From: Rhabdornis inornatus
Taxonomy: Eukaryota; Chordata; Aves; Passeriformes; Rhabdornithidae
DNA length: 64,000 nt
NCBI GenBank assembly: GCA_013397075.1
Contig: VWZS01008816.1
Span: 248,001 to 312,000 of the forward strand
Direction of reading: 5' to 3'
Under the pieces are notes generated by a model, which did not search any database, had not been told where the DNA came from, and saw only the letters and a list, made by a program, of their open reading frames with translations. This document shows, piece after piece, positions 34,499-45,285 of the stretch. The first letter of the stretch is position 1. Each line of letters opens with the position of its first letter. Made by a program: the position numbers and the translations under genes.

Positions 34499-34499
34499 N
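34499..34499. other. Assembly gap (single N)
   Basis: End of the displaced contig; CR1 resumes to the right. Confidence 0.9.
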
Positions 34500-34600
34500 A
34501 GGCTGCAAATGCACATTGCCAGATCACATCCAGCTTCTTATCCACCAGCACACCCAGGTCTTTCTTGGCTGGGCTGCTCTTCACTTCATTAACATATATA
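34500..34600 (-). mobile_element. CR1 LINE fragment, minus strand, continuation
   Basis: It reads 'ggctgcaaatgcacattgcc', then 'cttcttatccaccagcacac' and 'ccaggtctttcttggctggg'. This is the reverse complement of the CR1 ORF2 region some 200 bp further into the element than the end of the 33800-34144 piece. It fades out after about 34600. Confidence 0.75.
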
Positions 34601-36238
34601 ATACGTGGGCCATTGACACAAGATATACTAGTCCGTGGTCATGACTGTCAAGAGTTTCAGATTAAGAGTATCCAATATAAGGTATTTGAGTTAAAACATG
34701 AAACTGCATTATCTGCTCCCTTTCATCTCAAATAATTCTAAAGTTTAGGCTTCAGGTTAGTCTAAAGTTATTTGGTATAGTTCAGAGAATATTAGATGAA
34801 TATTTGATGTGCCTTGAATTCCTGTTGTAAAATAGTTGCAGGTTGCACATACTCTGTTTCACTGTGAGATCAGTCTTCCCATTCAAAGCTGGCATCAGTA
34901 AAAACGAACACGTTCTGTTTGGTTTGTGGTTCAATCTATGCAATTCCAGTAGACTTCTGACTGTTACTGTCACAATATGGATGAAAATTCAATTCACTTC
35001 ACTGAGTCTGGTTCCTGCTTTTTGTTCCTCACCTTTCTCATACCCCAGTTCCATTCCTGCTTTCACATGCATGAATATATTAAATATAGTGAGTTCTGCT
35101 TCTCAATATGTTGAGAAGCATGTTTTACAAATAATTTAAATCTTCTCAGGCTAGCACTTCATGCTACAGGAGTGTAAATGCTACAAGTTTTATGGGATGC
35201 ACAAATTATTTATGGAACATTACGTGTGTATCTTCAACTTAATCCAGCACGATTCTTTATGTCATTGTATACTTGGGAAGAGAAGAGAGGCAATAAACAA
35301 CAAATGGGTAGTGAGGGATTGCAGAGACTGGGATAGTGAGGAAATGTGATTTGATACAAATAGGATTATACTACAAAATTTGAGAAGTCAGGTCTATTAA
35401 AATGCTGATTCATAGCGACAAACTGATTAACTGCATATTCACGATTTTCAAAACCAAGGTAAATGTTCAAATTTTTTTGCCCTAGGAAAGCTATACACCT
35501 TCTAGCAAGCATTTTCAAAATTTTATCATATTTCACTTTTGTCAAAAATATTTTCTTTTACGAAGAAAATCTTGCTTAATGGTGTCATACGATTGTAAAT
35601 ATTTGCACTAATTGTGAGATATTTTCTGTTAACTGCCAATCAATAAATATGTGACATATAGCTATGTAGGCTGTTGGGGTCTGTTTTGTAATATGTGCGG
35701 ACACTTCTTTTTTCATTATTTAATCTTTGAACAGATCATATAACTGAGATCATATAATATACTGGCAAGAAATGCATGGTCTGTTCATGCCAGAAAAAAT
35801 TACAGATACTATTGGAAATATTCTATGCCTTAAAATAGCTAAAGTCATTGATAGATAAGTAAGTTTTTATAAATATTATATAAAGCAACTAACTTATTAT
35901 ATCTTGTCTATTCTCATAGCCCTTTGTTCATTACTGAAATAAAATGACTTGCTTTTATTTTTTATTTGTATTTTATCTTGATCACTTCATAAAATTATTT
36001 CATCACCTTACAGATATTTAATACACACATCACTCAGTTTTTCTCTGTTCAAAAGAACAATAGACTATCATGTAAAACAAGACATTTTCTTCTATTTTTC
36101 AGTTTCTTCCTAGAAAATATTATGATGTTTCTATTTCAGATGGATTCCTAACTGCTTTTTGTTGTGGCAAAGTTGAAATTTATAACATTCATACCTTTTG
36201 GGTGACTGTTTTTCTCTCCCTTCTTTCTCCCATATACT
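34601..36238. other. AT-rich unique sequence
   Basis: No gene was recognised. ORFs at 34391-34735, 34843-35139 and 35161-35349 have no domains. It contains the hairpin at 35097-35120. Confidence 0.45.
35097..35120. repeat. Perfect 10-bp inverted repeat with 4-nt loop
   Basis: TGCTTCTCAA (35097-35106), loop TATG, TTGAGAAGCA (35111-35120). A tight perfect hairpin in unique DNA. One of this size could occur by chance in 64 kb; no function is inferred. Confidence 0.7.
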
Positions 36239-37142
36239 TGTCAGAGACTGAAACGTTTTGGTTCATGGCTTAAGATTTCTTATGAAGGACTTCTGGCCAT
36301 TATGGCAAAACTGTATAAAGAAGCTACAGCCACTGAAGCTCTCCCCTCCCTGAAGATGCCTCTTAAGGAGAACTTTGGACTGTGAGTTAAGCTACCTAAG
36401 GGAATACGAGATAAGATGCTATTGTTCAATCATCTCAGGTCTAGGAAAAAGCAAACCAGGCTGAGAGAGAAGAATGACGAACAAGAAAGCCAAACCCAGC
36501 AGTTGTGATGAAAATCATCTCTGACTGGGTTTGGAGTGGTGGAGGCCATAGCCCACAGACTCGTTTGCTCAGGGCAGGTTTACACAGATTCCCCCCAGCT
36601 GAGGGGGAGGAGGAGGTTTTGGGTGTGTGGCATAACTTCTGGTCAGAGGCAGTGAACACCCATCCTCCCTTACACAAACTGGATCAGTTTGGAAGGCCAC
36701 ATCCACAGGACATTCACATGAGAGGCAGCTGAGGGGTGCCATAATCCATAAAAGACCCCTAAAAGTCCTACCCATACTCATTCCTGAGGCCTTGCACCAC
36801 AGGACAACACGTGATGCAAAGTGATGCAACAGATCCAGACTCTGTTGCCAGAGACACTGTCAAACTTGCCTCCCCCAGGAGAGGTACCTTGACATTCCTA
36901 TGTGGCCTGAACATATATTAATCTGTTGGATTCTATGTTTTTCGGAGGACCTTCACCACCAAGAAGACCAGCTGGAGAGGACCAATGGAACAGCGCTGGG
37001 ATCGACGGAATGGTGGTATTTTCTTTAATCTGGCTCTGTCACTATCTTTCTGTTCCTCCACCACTTTTCTATTTCTCTATCTTCCTTTTCCTCTTCCTCT
37101 CATTTTTACTAATAAATAAAATCCATACTATTGACTCTGGCA
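36239..37142 (+). mobile_element. ERV LTR, apparently solo, + strand
   Basis: About 900 bp resembling an avian ERV LTR. It opens 'tgtcagagactgaaacgttt' and has 'ttctggccattatggcaaaa' near 36292, 'ggctgagagagaagaa' near 36459, a TATA-like CATAAAAG at 36747-36754, 'gggatcgacggaatggtggt' near 36998, a pyrimidine-rich R/U5 stretch, and overlapping AATAAATAAA at 37111-37120. It ends near 'gactctggca' at 37142. No internal retroviral genes flank it, so it is probably a solo LTR left by recombination. A convincing TG...CA plus target duplication was not found. 'catat' occurs at both 36231-36235 and 37141-37145, but that would not leave TG...CA ends. Short ORFs inside are incidental. Confidence 0.65.
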
Positions 37143-40100
37143 TATGATCTCATTTGCACCTTAATTTGGAGACATTTCTAATACTTTTAATAGCCAAACT
37201 GTAAAAATGCTTCACTAATATTTGTTGCTCACTGTTAAAAATCACGAATAGCCATAAATACATTTGACATATTTGCCTTGTGAAGTAATAAAATACTTTT
37301 TTTTAAGAGTGCCATTCTTTCTCTCCACATTCTGCATCTTCCAAAATTTCCCCTGAGTATGTTTCATGCTTCTTCAGAGTAAAATCAACCTTCAGTTTCC
37401 AGAAAGATAATCATAGAAATACAAGAAAAAGGTAAATAAGGTAAATAAATGCAATGACTTTCTACTGCAAATTATTACTCTTCTTATTTCAAAAATTCTA
37501 TTGCTTTCACATACTTTTTTTCCTATATTATTAGATGGGTTGCTCTTGGCATTCATTCCACATCTCCTGTATTCTAAAAATACGTATCACAATTTTCAGG
37601 AGTTGAATGACTTGGAGCTTTTATTTGTCATTTACAGTACAGTATCTTCACACAGTTTATTAGCTTGTGGGGGTTTCTGAGCTCTTTAGTGTATTCTGGG
37701 CTCAAGATTACTTCCAGTAGAAGACTATCCCTTTCATTTGTGACAGTATCAGCCTGTTAGCAAGACATACAGTAGTATAAAATACCCTGGGATGCCTATT
37801 AGCCCTCAGAGTGAAGACATAAAGTTGACATGTGTTAATTTTGCCTGCCAGTTTGCATCAGTTGGTAATGAATAGATGTGATATGTCGTGGTGACATGAA
37901 GACAAGCATTGGAGTTTTCTATCAATAGACACTTAATCTGCTTTCTTAACAGTTTAACTGAACAGATCCTCCTTTGCTTTTCTCATCTAGAACACGATAG
38001 CATGAGTGTTAACATCACTCAATGGAGAAAATGCCATCAAAATTCAGAAAATATGGGATACAGGAGAACATTTCCTTTTTCAGTTGATGTGGGCCATGCT
38101 GTCCAGGGACTTCCTAGAAAACACAGCAGTGCAAAACAATGACCTCTTTATTGTTTCTCCCATATTTTAGATCACTTGCTTCTATCTAAAGATGTACACT
38201 GTCTTGAAAAGTGCTCTTTAAAATGCAGCCACAGAAGGTTCCAGGTACAGCTCTTGTTTTATCTATGGCATCTATTTTCTTTCACATATTTTGAACATTA
38301 TTATAGATGTATATAAATATTATTATATTTGTAAGTACCTTTTTAGAGTTTGTTTACTGTAATATTTTGACAAAGAGTAGTTTGAGCATCTTGTGAGATC
38401 TGTTTGCTTATTTTCCACTGAATGGCTTTTCTAACCCAGAAAAAACCTTGCATAATTTTGCTCTGAGCACAAAACTTTCATGAATTCCAGCTAATGAAAC
38501 CTAGGCCTCTGTAATTCAGGACATTGTCTCTAGCCTTTTTGTCTCCTTGATGCAATTGTAAAAACCCATCATATTACCATTAAGGTCTTTGACTGCAAAT
38601 AATTTAATGTTGGATGACCTTTATTTGCCTTCCACTTGCAAGATTTAATGGACTGTACACTGTTACTTTCTTGTCTTTTCTTATTTTTCATATCCACACT
38701 CATTCATCTTCTGACATCTACTTGCTTCAATGCCTCCTTTCTTCTAGCTATCCCTTTTATTCTTCTGAAGACTATTCCTTCCCTTTTGTTCCTTCCCTAA
38801 AGTGTTTTATATTATAACCATGTGAATTCAGTAAATTCTCTGCATGTAATCCAGAAAACAGACGTTGATTATTTTCAGTTATATAGTTTTCATGCCTCAG
38901 TTTCCTCAGAGTAAGGACATGGGGAATTGATGATCAAATATTCACATCCACTTCCTGTTCAAATGCAGCTGGACTTCTAGGTATGACAGAATTAAACAGT
39001 TTGTGAACCTCTCAAAGATTAATTCTGGGAGCAATGATAATCTAACAAGTATTTCTTCCCTGTCCAAAAGATGATTCCATGAATTCTGATGATCTACATC
39101 TGTATTTAACAAGAGACACTGAAGCTATGTGGCATATACTGAAATATTCAATGAAATAGAAATTGACTCGTGTATGTACTCAAACAGACAATGTATTTAT
39201 ATTCCTGTATTACCATGTGTATAGCATTAACAGTTTTGACCATATTAAATATTACATGATTTTGAAACTTAGACTACATTTAATACCTAAATATATGCAA
39301 AAGATTGTAAAGGAAGTCTTATAACGAAGGGTATAAGTACTCAGCTTTAAGTACCTTTAAAAAGCTCTTACACGTTTCCCAAACAGGTTAGGCCTCCTGA
39401 GTTAGGTAGAAAGCAATGGACATGAAATTATCCGATTCTTAATCCATCTTCCATATTAGATACATGCAAGATCCTCCATTTTAATTGAAATATTTTTCAC
39501 CAAGTTATAAATGTGAGCTCTGCGGTATATTAGCTGGGAATATATACTCACAAAGGAATATGACTGTTTCCCTCTTTTAAATGCCTGACACTTTTGTGGC
39601 TAATTAGATTCTTCCAGGAAGGATCAGTCCTAAGACTTGGTCTTTAGTATTCTGTCTCCCGGTCCTAAGTAGTGTCCTACTTAGCCTCTGCAACAGAGAG
39701 ACTTTTATGGGGGTGATCAGACTGTAAAACAGTGTAAATGATGTGAACATAAATAAATAAAGCAACATGACTGCAAAAATCATGAATGGAAGAATTGGGG
39801 GAGTGACATCCACTTTTTTTTTTTTATTATTTTTTTATTACAGCCAGGGAATTTCAAACAGATTTCTTCTAATATTTACAACATATTGAAATTTTCAAAA
39901 AAATTTTAGTATTGCAATTGCATGAAATGCAATTTGATTCAAGCAACAAATATCTAGAGATCCCTGATCTACCTCAGTTTTCAATATCAATATTTTGGTT
40001 ATGTTCTGGGAACATTCTACTAAACTACTACCACTCCTCTCCTCCCCTCTCATGATTTTTCCATGGAATCTTGATGGTCTTTCATATGTAAAGAAGGCCA

Positions 40101-40147
40101 GGAAGGACTATAGATTATTTCCTAGTTAAAGTCCCAGATTGTCAGCA
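37143..40147. other. AT-rich unique sequence
   Basis: No gene or recognised repeat. ORFs at 37909-38142 (+), 38614-38817 (+) and 39604-39813 (-) lack domains. A T-rich tract lies at about 39812-39837. Confidence 0.45.
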
Positions 40148-40905
40148 AATAAATGGATCCTAGATTCCTGGAAGGAGTGTCAGGAGATTGTCTTGCTCAT
40201 CCAACTGTCTCAAGGCATGAACAACTGCAAACTAGTGAATTCTGAAAGATGTTTGTGTAGCTTGTTCTTACTTGAAAAGATTTTCCAAATGTGTAACCTA
40301 AGTACCCTCTTTGCACATCTGACTTGCATACAGAGAAAATATTTTTGGAGATCACATTCCCTTGTCCTGTTCACATTCCCTTGGTCCCTCAAATATTCAG
40401 TCTTGGATATCTTTTTCAGGCTTCTGGATAAACTAAACGCATTTTCTATGCTTCTCATTACTTAATCTTACTGTCCACTGGACTTTGCCAAATTAACCAT
40501 TGTCTTTTCTGAAATCTAAAACCATCTAGAACCTTATATTTTTAGTTTATGCTGTCCAGTGTGCTCAGCTTCTGAATAATACCATGACCCTTGTTTAGCT
40601 TGAGGTTCAGTATAGCTCATGGCTGCTACCTAACTAGACAATATTTCTTCTATATTTAGGCAGGTGATTAATCCTACTAACACGTAGCATTTTGTACTTT
40701 TCCTTCTTGAATTCCACCTTGAGTTTTTCAGTTCATTGGTTTAACTTGTCAAAATAATTTTCAATTCTAATCTTGTCCTCCAATACACTTGCTGTCTTTC
40801 CTAGCTTGTATTGTTTGCAGATTTAATTGGCTCACCCTTGTTTGTCAATTTCTCCTTCTAGCCCCAGCCCTGTGGATCTCATTCCTTACGTCTGAAATCA
40901 CAAAG
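40148..40905 (-). mobile_element. Very old CR1/L3-like LINE, minus strand
   Basis: A strongly decayed match to older amniote-type CR1, read backwards. Blocks: 'ctagattcctggaaggagtg' near 40159, 'cttgaaaagattttccaaat' near 40271, 'tttttcaggcttctggataa' near 40412, 'ttctgaaatctaaaacc' near 40507, 'agcttgaggttcagtatagc' near 40598, 'attttgtacttttccttctt' near 40689, 'tttcaattctaatcttgtcc' near 40760, and 'tcctagcttgtattgtttgc' near 40799. Divergence is much higher than for the other CR1 copies, which implies an early insertion. No frame remains. Confidence 0.55.
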
Positions 40906-43900
40906 TAAATACTAAAAATATTTCTAAAATATATTTCTAAAATATCTCCTGTGGCAAAGTATATTCTTACCACAATATTAATGCATATTAAGGTCAACGA
41001 TGAGTAATATAAAGGAACCACTTATGCACTTAAATTATGTTACACCTTTACAGAGAGGGCCTTTATAAATACTGGATAATGCTAGAAATTTATATTACAA
41101 CCAGTATAACAAGTAAAAATATTAAACTATCTTGTCTATTTATAAATGTCTTATTAATTACATTAGAGCATTCTAAACAAACAGTTGTAAAAATTTATGT
41201 CTTTATCATTGTTGCAAAGTGAGTGATGTGAATTTCAGGTATAATTCTCTATTAACTGGTTCTAGAAGAACATTCAGTATTTACTTCTGTGTCATATTCC
41301 CCTTAACAGCAGGAGTGCAAAGTGAATACAAAAATGTAAACTCCTTAATTGATGGGAATGGCAAAGACATTTTAGAAATAAAGTAATTATATTCACCAAG
41401 CATCTTGAAAGTATCTAATTTTTCAAGTGTTTGTTTATATCATACAGCATCATACTGATGCTCCAATGTTATGATTTAATTTGGTTTTTCCTTTTATTTT
41501 TTATTATGCTGTTTATTTCAGTTCTAACATGACTTCTGTACACTTCTAAAATTGCCAGTGTGTGCACATGTATCATAAATATCTCTAGTGTGATATCTCT
41601 TGTCTGAGATTAGCCAAGGTCCCACACTCATAGAATTTACAGTAATGTTAAATAATGGAGTAATTGGATTTTAAGAAAGGCTTTTTTTCTTCCCCATCAA
41701 TTAGTGTGGTATATTTTTTAGAGCATAAGATATCAAAGTACCTTCTAATTTTATCTAAAGGATCTGTGGAAGTTCTCATACATGTAAATATCTAATCCTT
41801 TTCTTTCCAATCCTTATAAAATTTTGGCTTCAATGATATCAGCATTGATTCATTCCACAGTATGTTATGTATTTCTTATTCATTGTGTCTCATGGCACAA
41901 CACCTCTGATTAAAGCAGAAATACTTTAGAATCAAGGAAAATATTCTTCTCTATTTCATCCTACCTATCTTAAAACCTGTCTCTTGAGCCATAAGAGTTT
42001 TAATCCCAAGGTACTCTGCTGCTTAAGTGAAGTCTCATGTAAACTAGACACTGAACGACAACCCACTGCTCAAAAAAACAGGCCCGCCTTTCTTCTGACT
42101 TTTTTCTAGTACAATTTGGGTCCTGGTCTGTGCCTAGTTTGCTGTTCCATTAGAAGGAATTTTAATAAAAAATAAAATAATGCAGTAATAATGACACTCC
42201 TGTCCAGAGTATGCATCAGTAAGGAATGTAACCCAATTTTACAAAAACTCACATACTGGAAGAAATAACTGTATACTTATTTTTCTAGACATCGGGGAAA
42301 TTATTCTAATAAAGAAACATGCAAATTTTTTTAAACGTGTAACTCTTCCTAGTTAAAAATTGACTGTTTCTATTTGAAGTCATGGAAACAAGATTGAATA
42401 GTCTCATAATGGATGCACATGAACTTTAATCCAAATCTGTGAACTATCTGTTGAAAGAAATGAAAGAAACCGAGTATATTAAATTCAGCATGATGTCTGA
42501 ACTGCTGATAAGTACAATGAACAGCCAAAGTCTACAGAAGGGTTATTGTTGATGACCTAAGCAAATTAACAGACATTCCCTGGGAGGGGAGACAAAGTAA
42601 TCAGCTGATTGCCATAAAATCTGGGTGAGTACTCTTTCCATCTTCAGTGAAGAAGGACAAAAATTAAATACCCAGTCAGTAGGTCTGACATTTCTGACAG
42701 GAAAATGACATTCTGAGTAGCAAAAGACGCCAATCAGGTCTATCAAGGTAACTACCCAACGGCTCTTTCAGAAATCACCCACAATAAAAAAATCCACAAA
42801 ATGGCAGCAGCATTTGTGATAAGTGTCCAGAAAGATACTCGGAAGAATAATTTTCCCTGCTGTGTGCTGTTTCCTCTACCACTCAAATTACTTTAAGCAA
42901 TCCTGTCTACCTTTCAGCACAACATCAACAACAAATCTTGCCATCATTCTATTTATTTCTTACATGTGGAATGCTATTATTCGTTATTTCAGTGTTTCTG
43001 CAGAAAGGATAATTTTCCTTGCATTTTTCTTTTTCGACAGAAACTTGTTATGGCTGCTTTTATTTCCAAATAGTCATACTCAGTAACAGAATTTACTGTA
43101 ACTGAAGTTTTGTACACTTACCTTTCTGAGGTTGCATTCCAAAGACACATTCATCCCATTTATTTCCACCAGTATCTCTAAAATTCAGTAGTTTACTATA
43201 ACATACTAATTGAATTGACACTCATTTCAAGATTAACTAGTATGTTTAAAACACTAGCAAAAGTAATGAAAAATTTAATGTAGCTTAAAATTTTGAATCG
43301 ATTTGTGTATATGTACATGATTATAAGCTGCACTGCAGTAAAGAGATTGTCAGGAATGGCTTCCATCTATAATATAATATTTTAAATACAATTTTTGGTG
43401 TTTCTAAACCCTGCATGATTGAATTTTTTCAATTTTCTTTCAAGGAAACGAGATGGACTTCATGGATTCTGCAGAGTTTTTCTTTTTTCTTTGCAGGTTT
43501 TAATAAGCATATTTTGGGTCAAAAATCTACTGTTTCTCTATAGAGTATAATTTCAATAAATATGAGTATGTAAGCATACAATGATGGATGTCTCTGAACA
43601 GAAGGGAATTAATTTCTGAGTTTCTTTTATGCAGACTTCAGAGGTGCAATAGCACACCTGAATTATTAGCAGTATGTAGATTGTTTTTAAAACAGATTTT
43701 TAAAGAAAAAAATTGAAATTTCTAAATGGCATGGTTAGTATAGGTGCATTTGCTACTCATTCTATTCCCTAATAATCCCACCTGCAAATATCTCATCTAA
43801 ACGTGTTGAAAGGCAATGGATGGCACCAGTAAATGCAATAATTCTGCTACCCCAAATGTTCCTTAAACCTGGAATGGAGAAACATAAACTTTCCCATGGA

Positions 43901-43997
43901 CTAGGAGACTGAGGAGATATCTATTTTTTTCACCATTTGGTGTACTGAGGTGCTCTTCTTCTAGACTCTATATAGTGCTCTAACTGCAACACCCATA
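40906..43997. other. AT-rich unique sequence
   Basis: No gene or recognised repeat. ORFs at 41037-41222, 42543-42746 and 42823-43086 are without motifs or splice support. Confidence 0.45.
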
Positions 43998-44506
43998 TGT
44001 TGGAGGTAACTCCAATAAATGTGTGGATGATCATGGCTTAAGGCCTTGGGAAAACCCTTTGCAGTAAGGGTGAGTAAAAAATCTCCCCAGAATCCTCCAG
44101 TTCCATATGTTGATCATTGCCAGAAAGTTCTCTGTTTCCCTTGTTGTCATTGGTTCCTTTTTGCTGCAATAGTTTTAATATTCTTAATTGCCCTTCCCTA
44201 TTGGATCCCCTCCCTAAACTCCGTTCTAATTCCTCCCCTCCTCCAAGTTTATAAATACCCCTGCCATGCCCTAACACTTGCTTTTTGCCATTGTCCTCAT
44301 GCATGGGATTACCTACCCTGTACCATCTTTCCCAGTCCGTTCAGTACAAACTGTTTAGCTTGCTGTTTGCTGTTTTCTATTATTAAAGCTTTTTAGTTCC
44401 CTAATGATTGGGTCAGATTTTCTTTGTGCATAAAGTCACTGAGTTCAGTGAAGCCACTGACTGTAATAGCTGGGCTAGGATCAACAAGAGGCTTCACCCA
44501 TAGTCA
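43998..44506 (+). mobile_element. Solo ERV LTR with TG...CA ends and possible 4-bp target duplication
   Basis: About 509 bp that looks like a complete retroviral LTR. It starts TGTTGG at 43998, has a TATA box within 'gtttataaatacccctgcca' (44247-44266), a polyadenylation signal ATTAAA at 44382-44387 and ends '...tagtca' at 44506. CATA occurs just before the start (43994-43997) and just after the end (44507-44510), as expected of a 4-bp target-site duplication typical of gammaretrovirus-like elements. No gag, pol or env sequence adjoins, so it is a solo LTR. ORFs across it on both strands (44046-44396, 44038-44304) are non-coding shadows. The exact class is an inference. Confidence 0.7.
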
Positions 44507-45121
44507 CATATTAAATAAAAAAAAACCTGTAGACTAGATATCATAGGTGTATTATGCTGGTTTTCCATATTTCCCAGCAGTTTCAAAACTAGCAGTTCAA
44601 TAATAAACTCAGTTGGAAACCAGGCTCTGAAACTCAAACACACAAAGCAGGATAAAGGAGAATATTACAGCGCTCTTTCAAGCTTATAAACTATTGCAAC
44701 ATGGCTCTTATCTTTAATTGTTGTGGTTTGTCTGCCTGCCATTGCGATATGGGTCCTCCGGAAACACCAGGACAGCTCTCCCAGAGTACTGAGGGCCTCT
44801 AGACTGCTCAGTACAGGGAAAATAGTGTGAGTGAGCACTTGCCCATGCTCTCCTATGGAATCTTCTGCAAAGTTAAAATGTTGCCACAGAGTTTTCCAAA
44901 ATGAGGATCTGTGATGAGAATCTTCTACCTTGTATCACAACCCCCTGAAACATTCTAGATAAGAGCTGCTAGAACTGCTTTTTAAAAGTATTTTACTCTT
45001 TCTTCATGTTACGTCATATCAGACAACAACAAAGGAGATAGGTAAGTCTTGAAATTACTTGCGATTTTAATAACTTCATCTGTCCTATAGTTGACATTAT
45101 ACTGTACTCTGTATTCTCAAG
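44507..45121. other. Sequence between LTR and candidate exon
   Basis: No recognised feature. A GC-richer patch lies at about 44740-44860 with no ORF of note. Confidence 0.4.
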
Positions 45122-45285
45122 TTGCAAAATGTTACAAAGAGCTGCAAAGGAATCCCAGACCTTTACTGGCTTCACATCACAGGAAATCTGTTCTCGTTAC
45201 TGTAAACTAATTAATGAACAAAACCCTAAGTCTCAGAAGTTCCCTCTATACCCCAAAGATGAACAATTATGGAGAGCAGCCTGTG
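45122..45285 (+). CDS. Candidate penultimate coding exon of an unidentified gene
   Basis: Open in one frame throughout. The 3' border is a consensus donor, 'cctgtg' followed by 'gtaagt', at 45285/45286, in phase 1. The 5' border is probably 45122 after 'ctctgtattctcaag', or alternatively 45091 after 'ctatag'; the frame is open from both. From the Met codon at 45129 it reads MLQRAAKESQTFTGF, and it later includes EICSRYCKLINEQ and PLYPKDEQLWRAAC. The composition is protein-like: soluble, charged, with two Trp/Tyr clusters. The split final codon G|AC is completed by the candidate exon at 51653 to give Asp. I recognise no domain. An SANT/Myb-like or helical fold is possible but unproven. Confidence 0.42.

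Noticed and set aside
37909..38142. 77-codon ORF with 'ttctcatctag' acceptor-like site
   Set aside because: The open frame ends in a stop without a donor or nearby polyA signal, and no similarity was recognised.
44038..44396. 116- and 88-codon ORFs on opposite strands
   Set aside because: They lie inside a non-coding ERV LTR with TATA and polyA signals.
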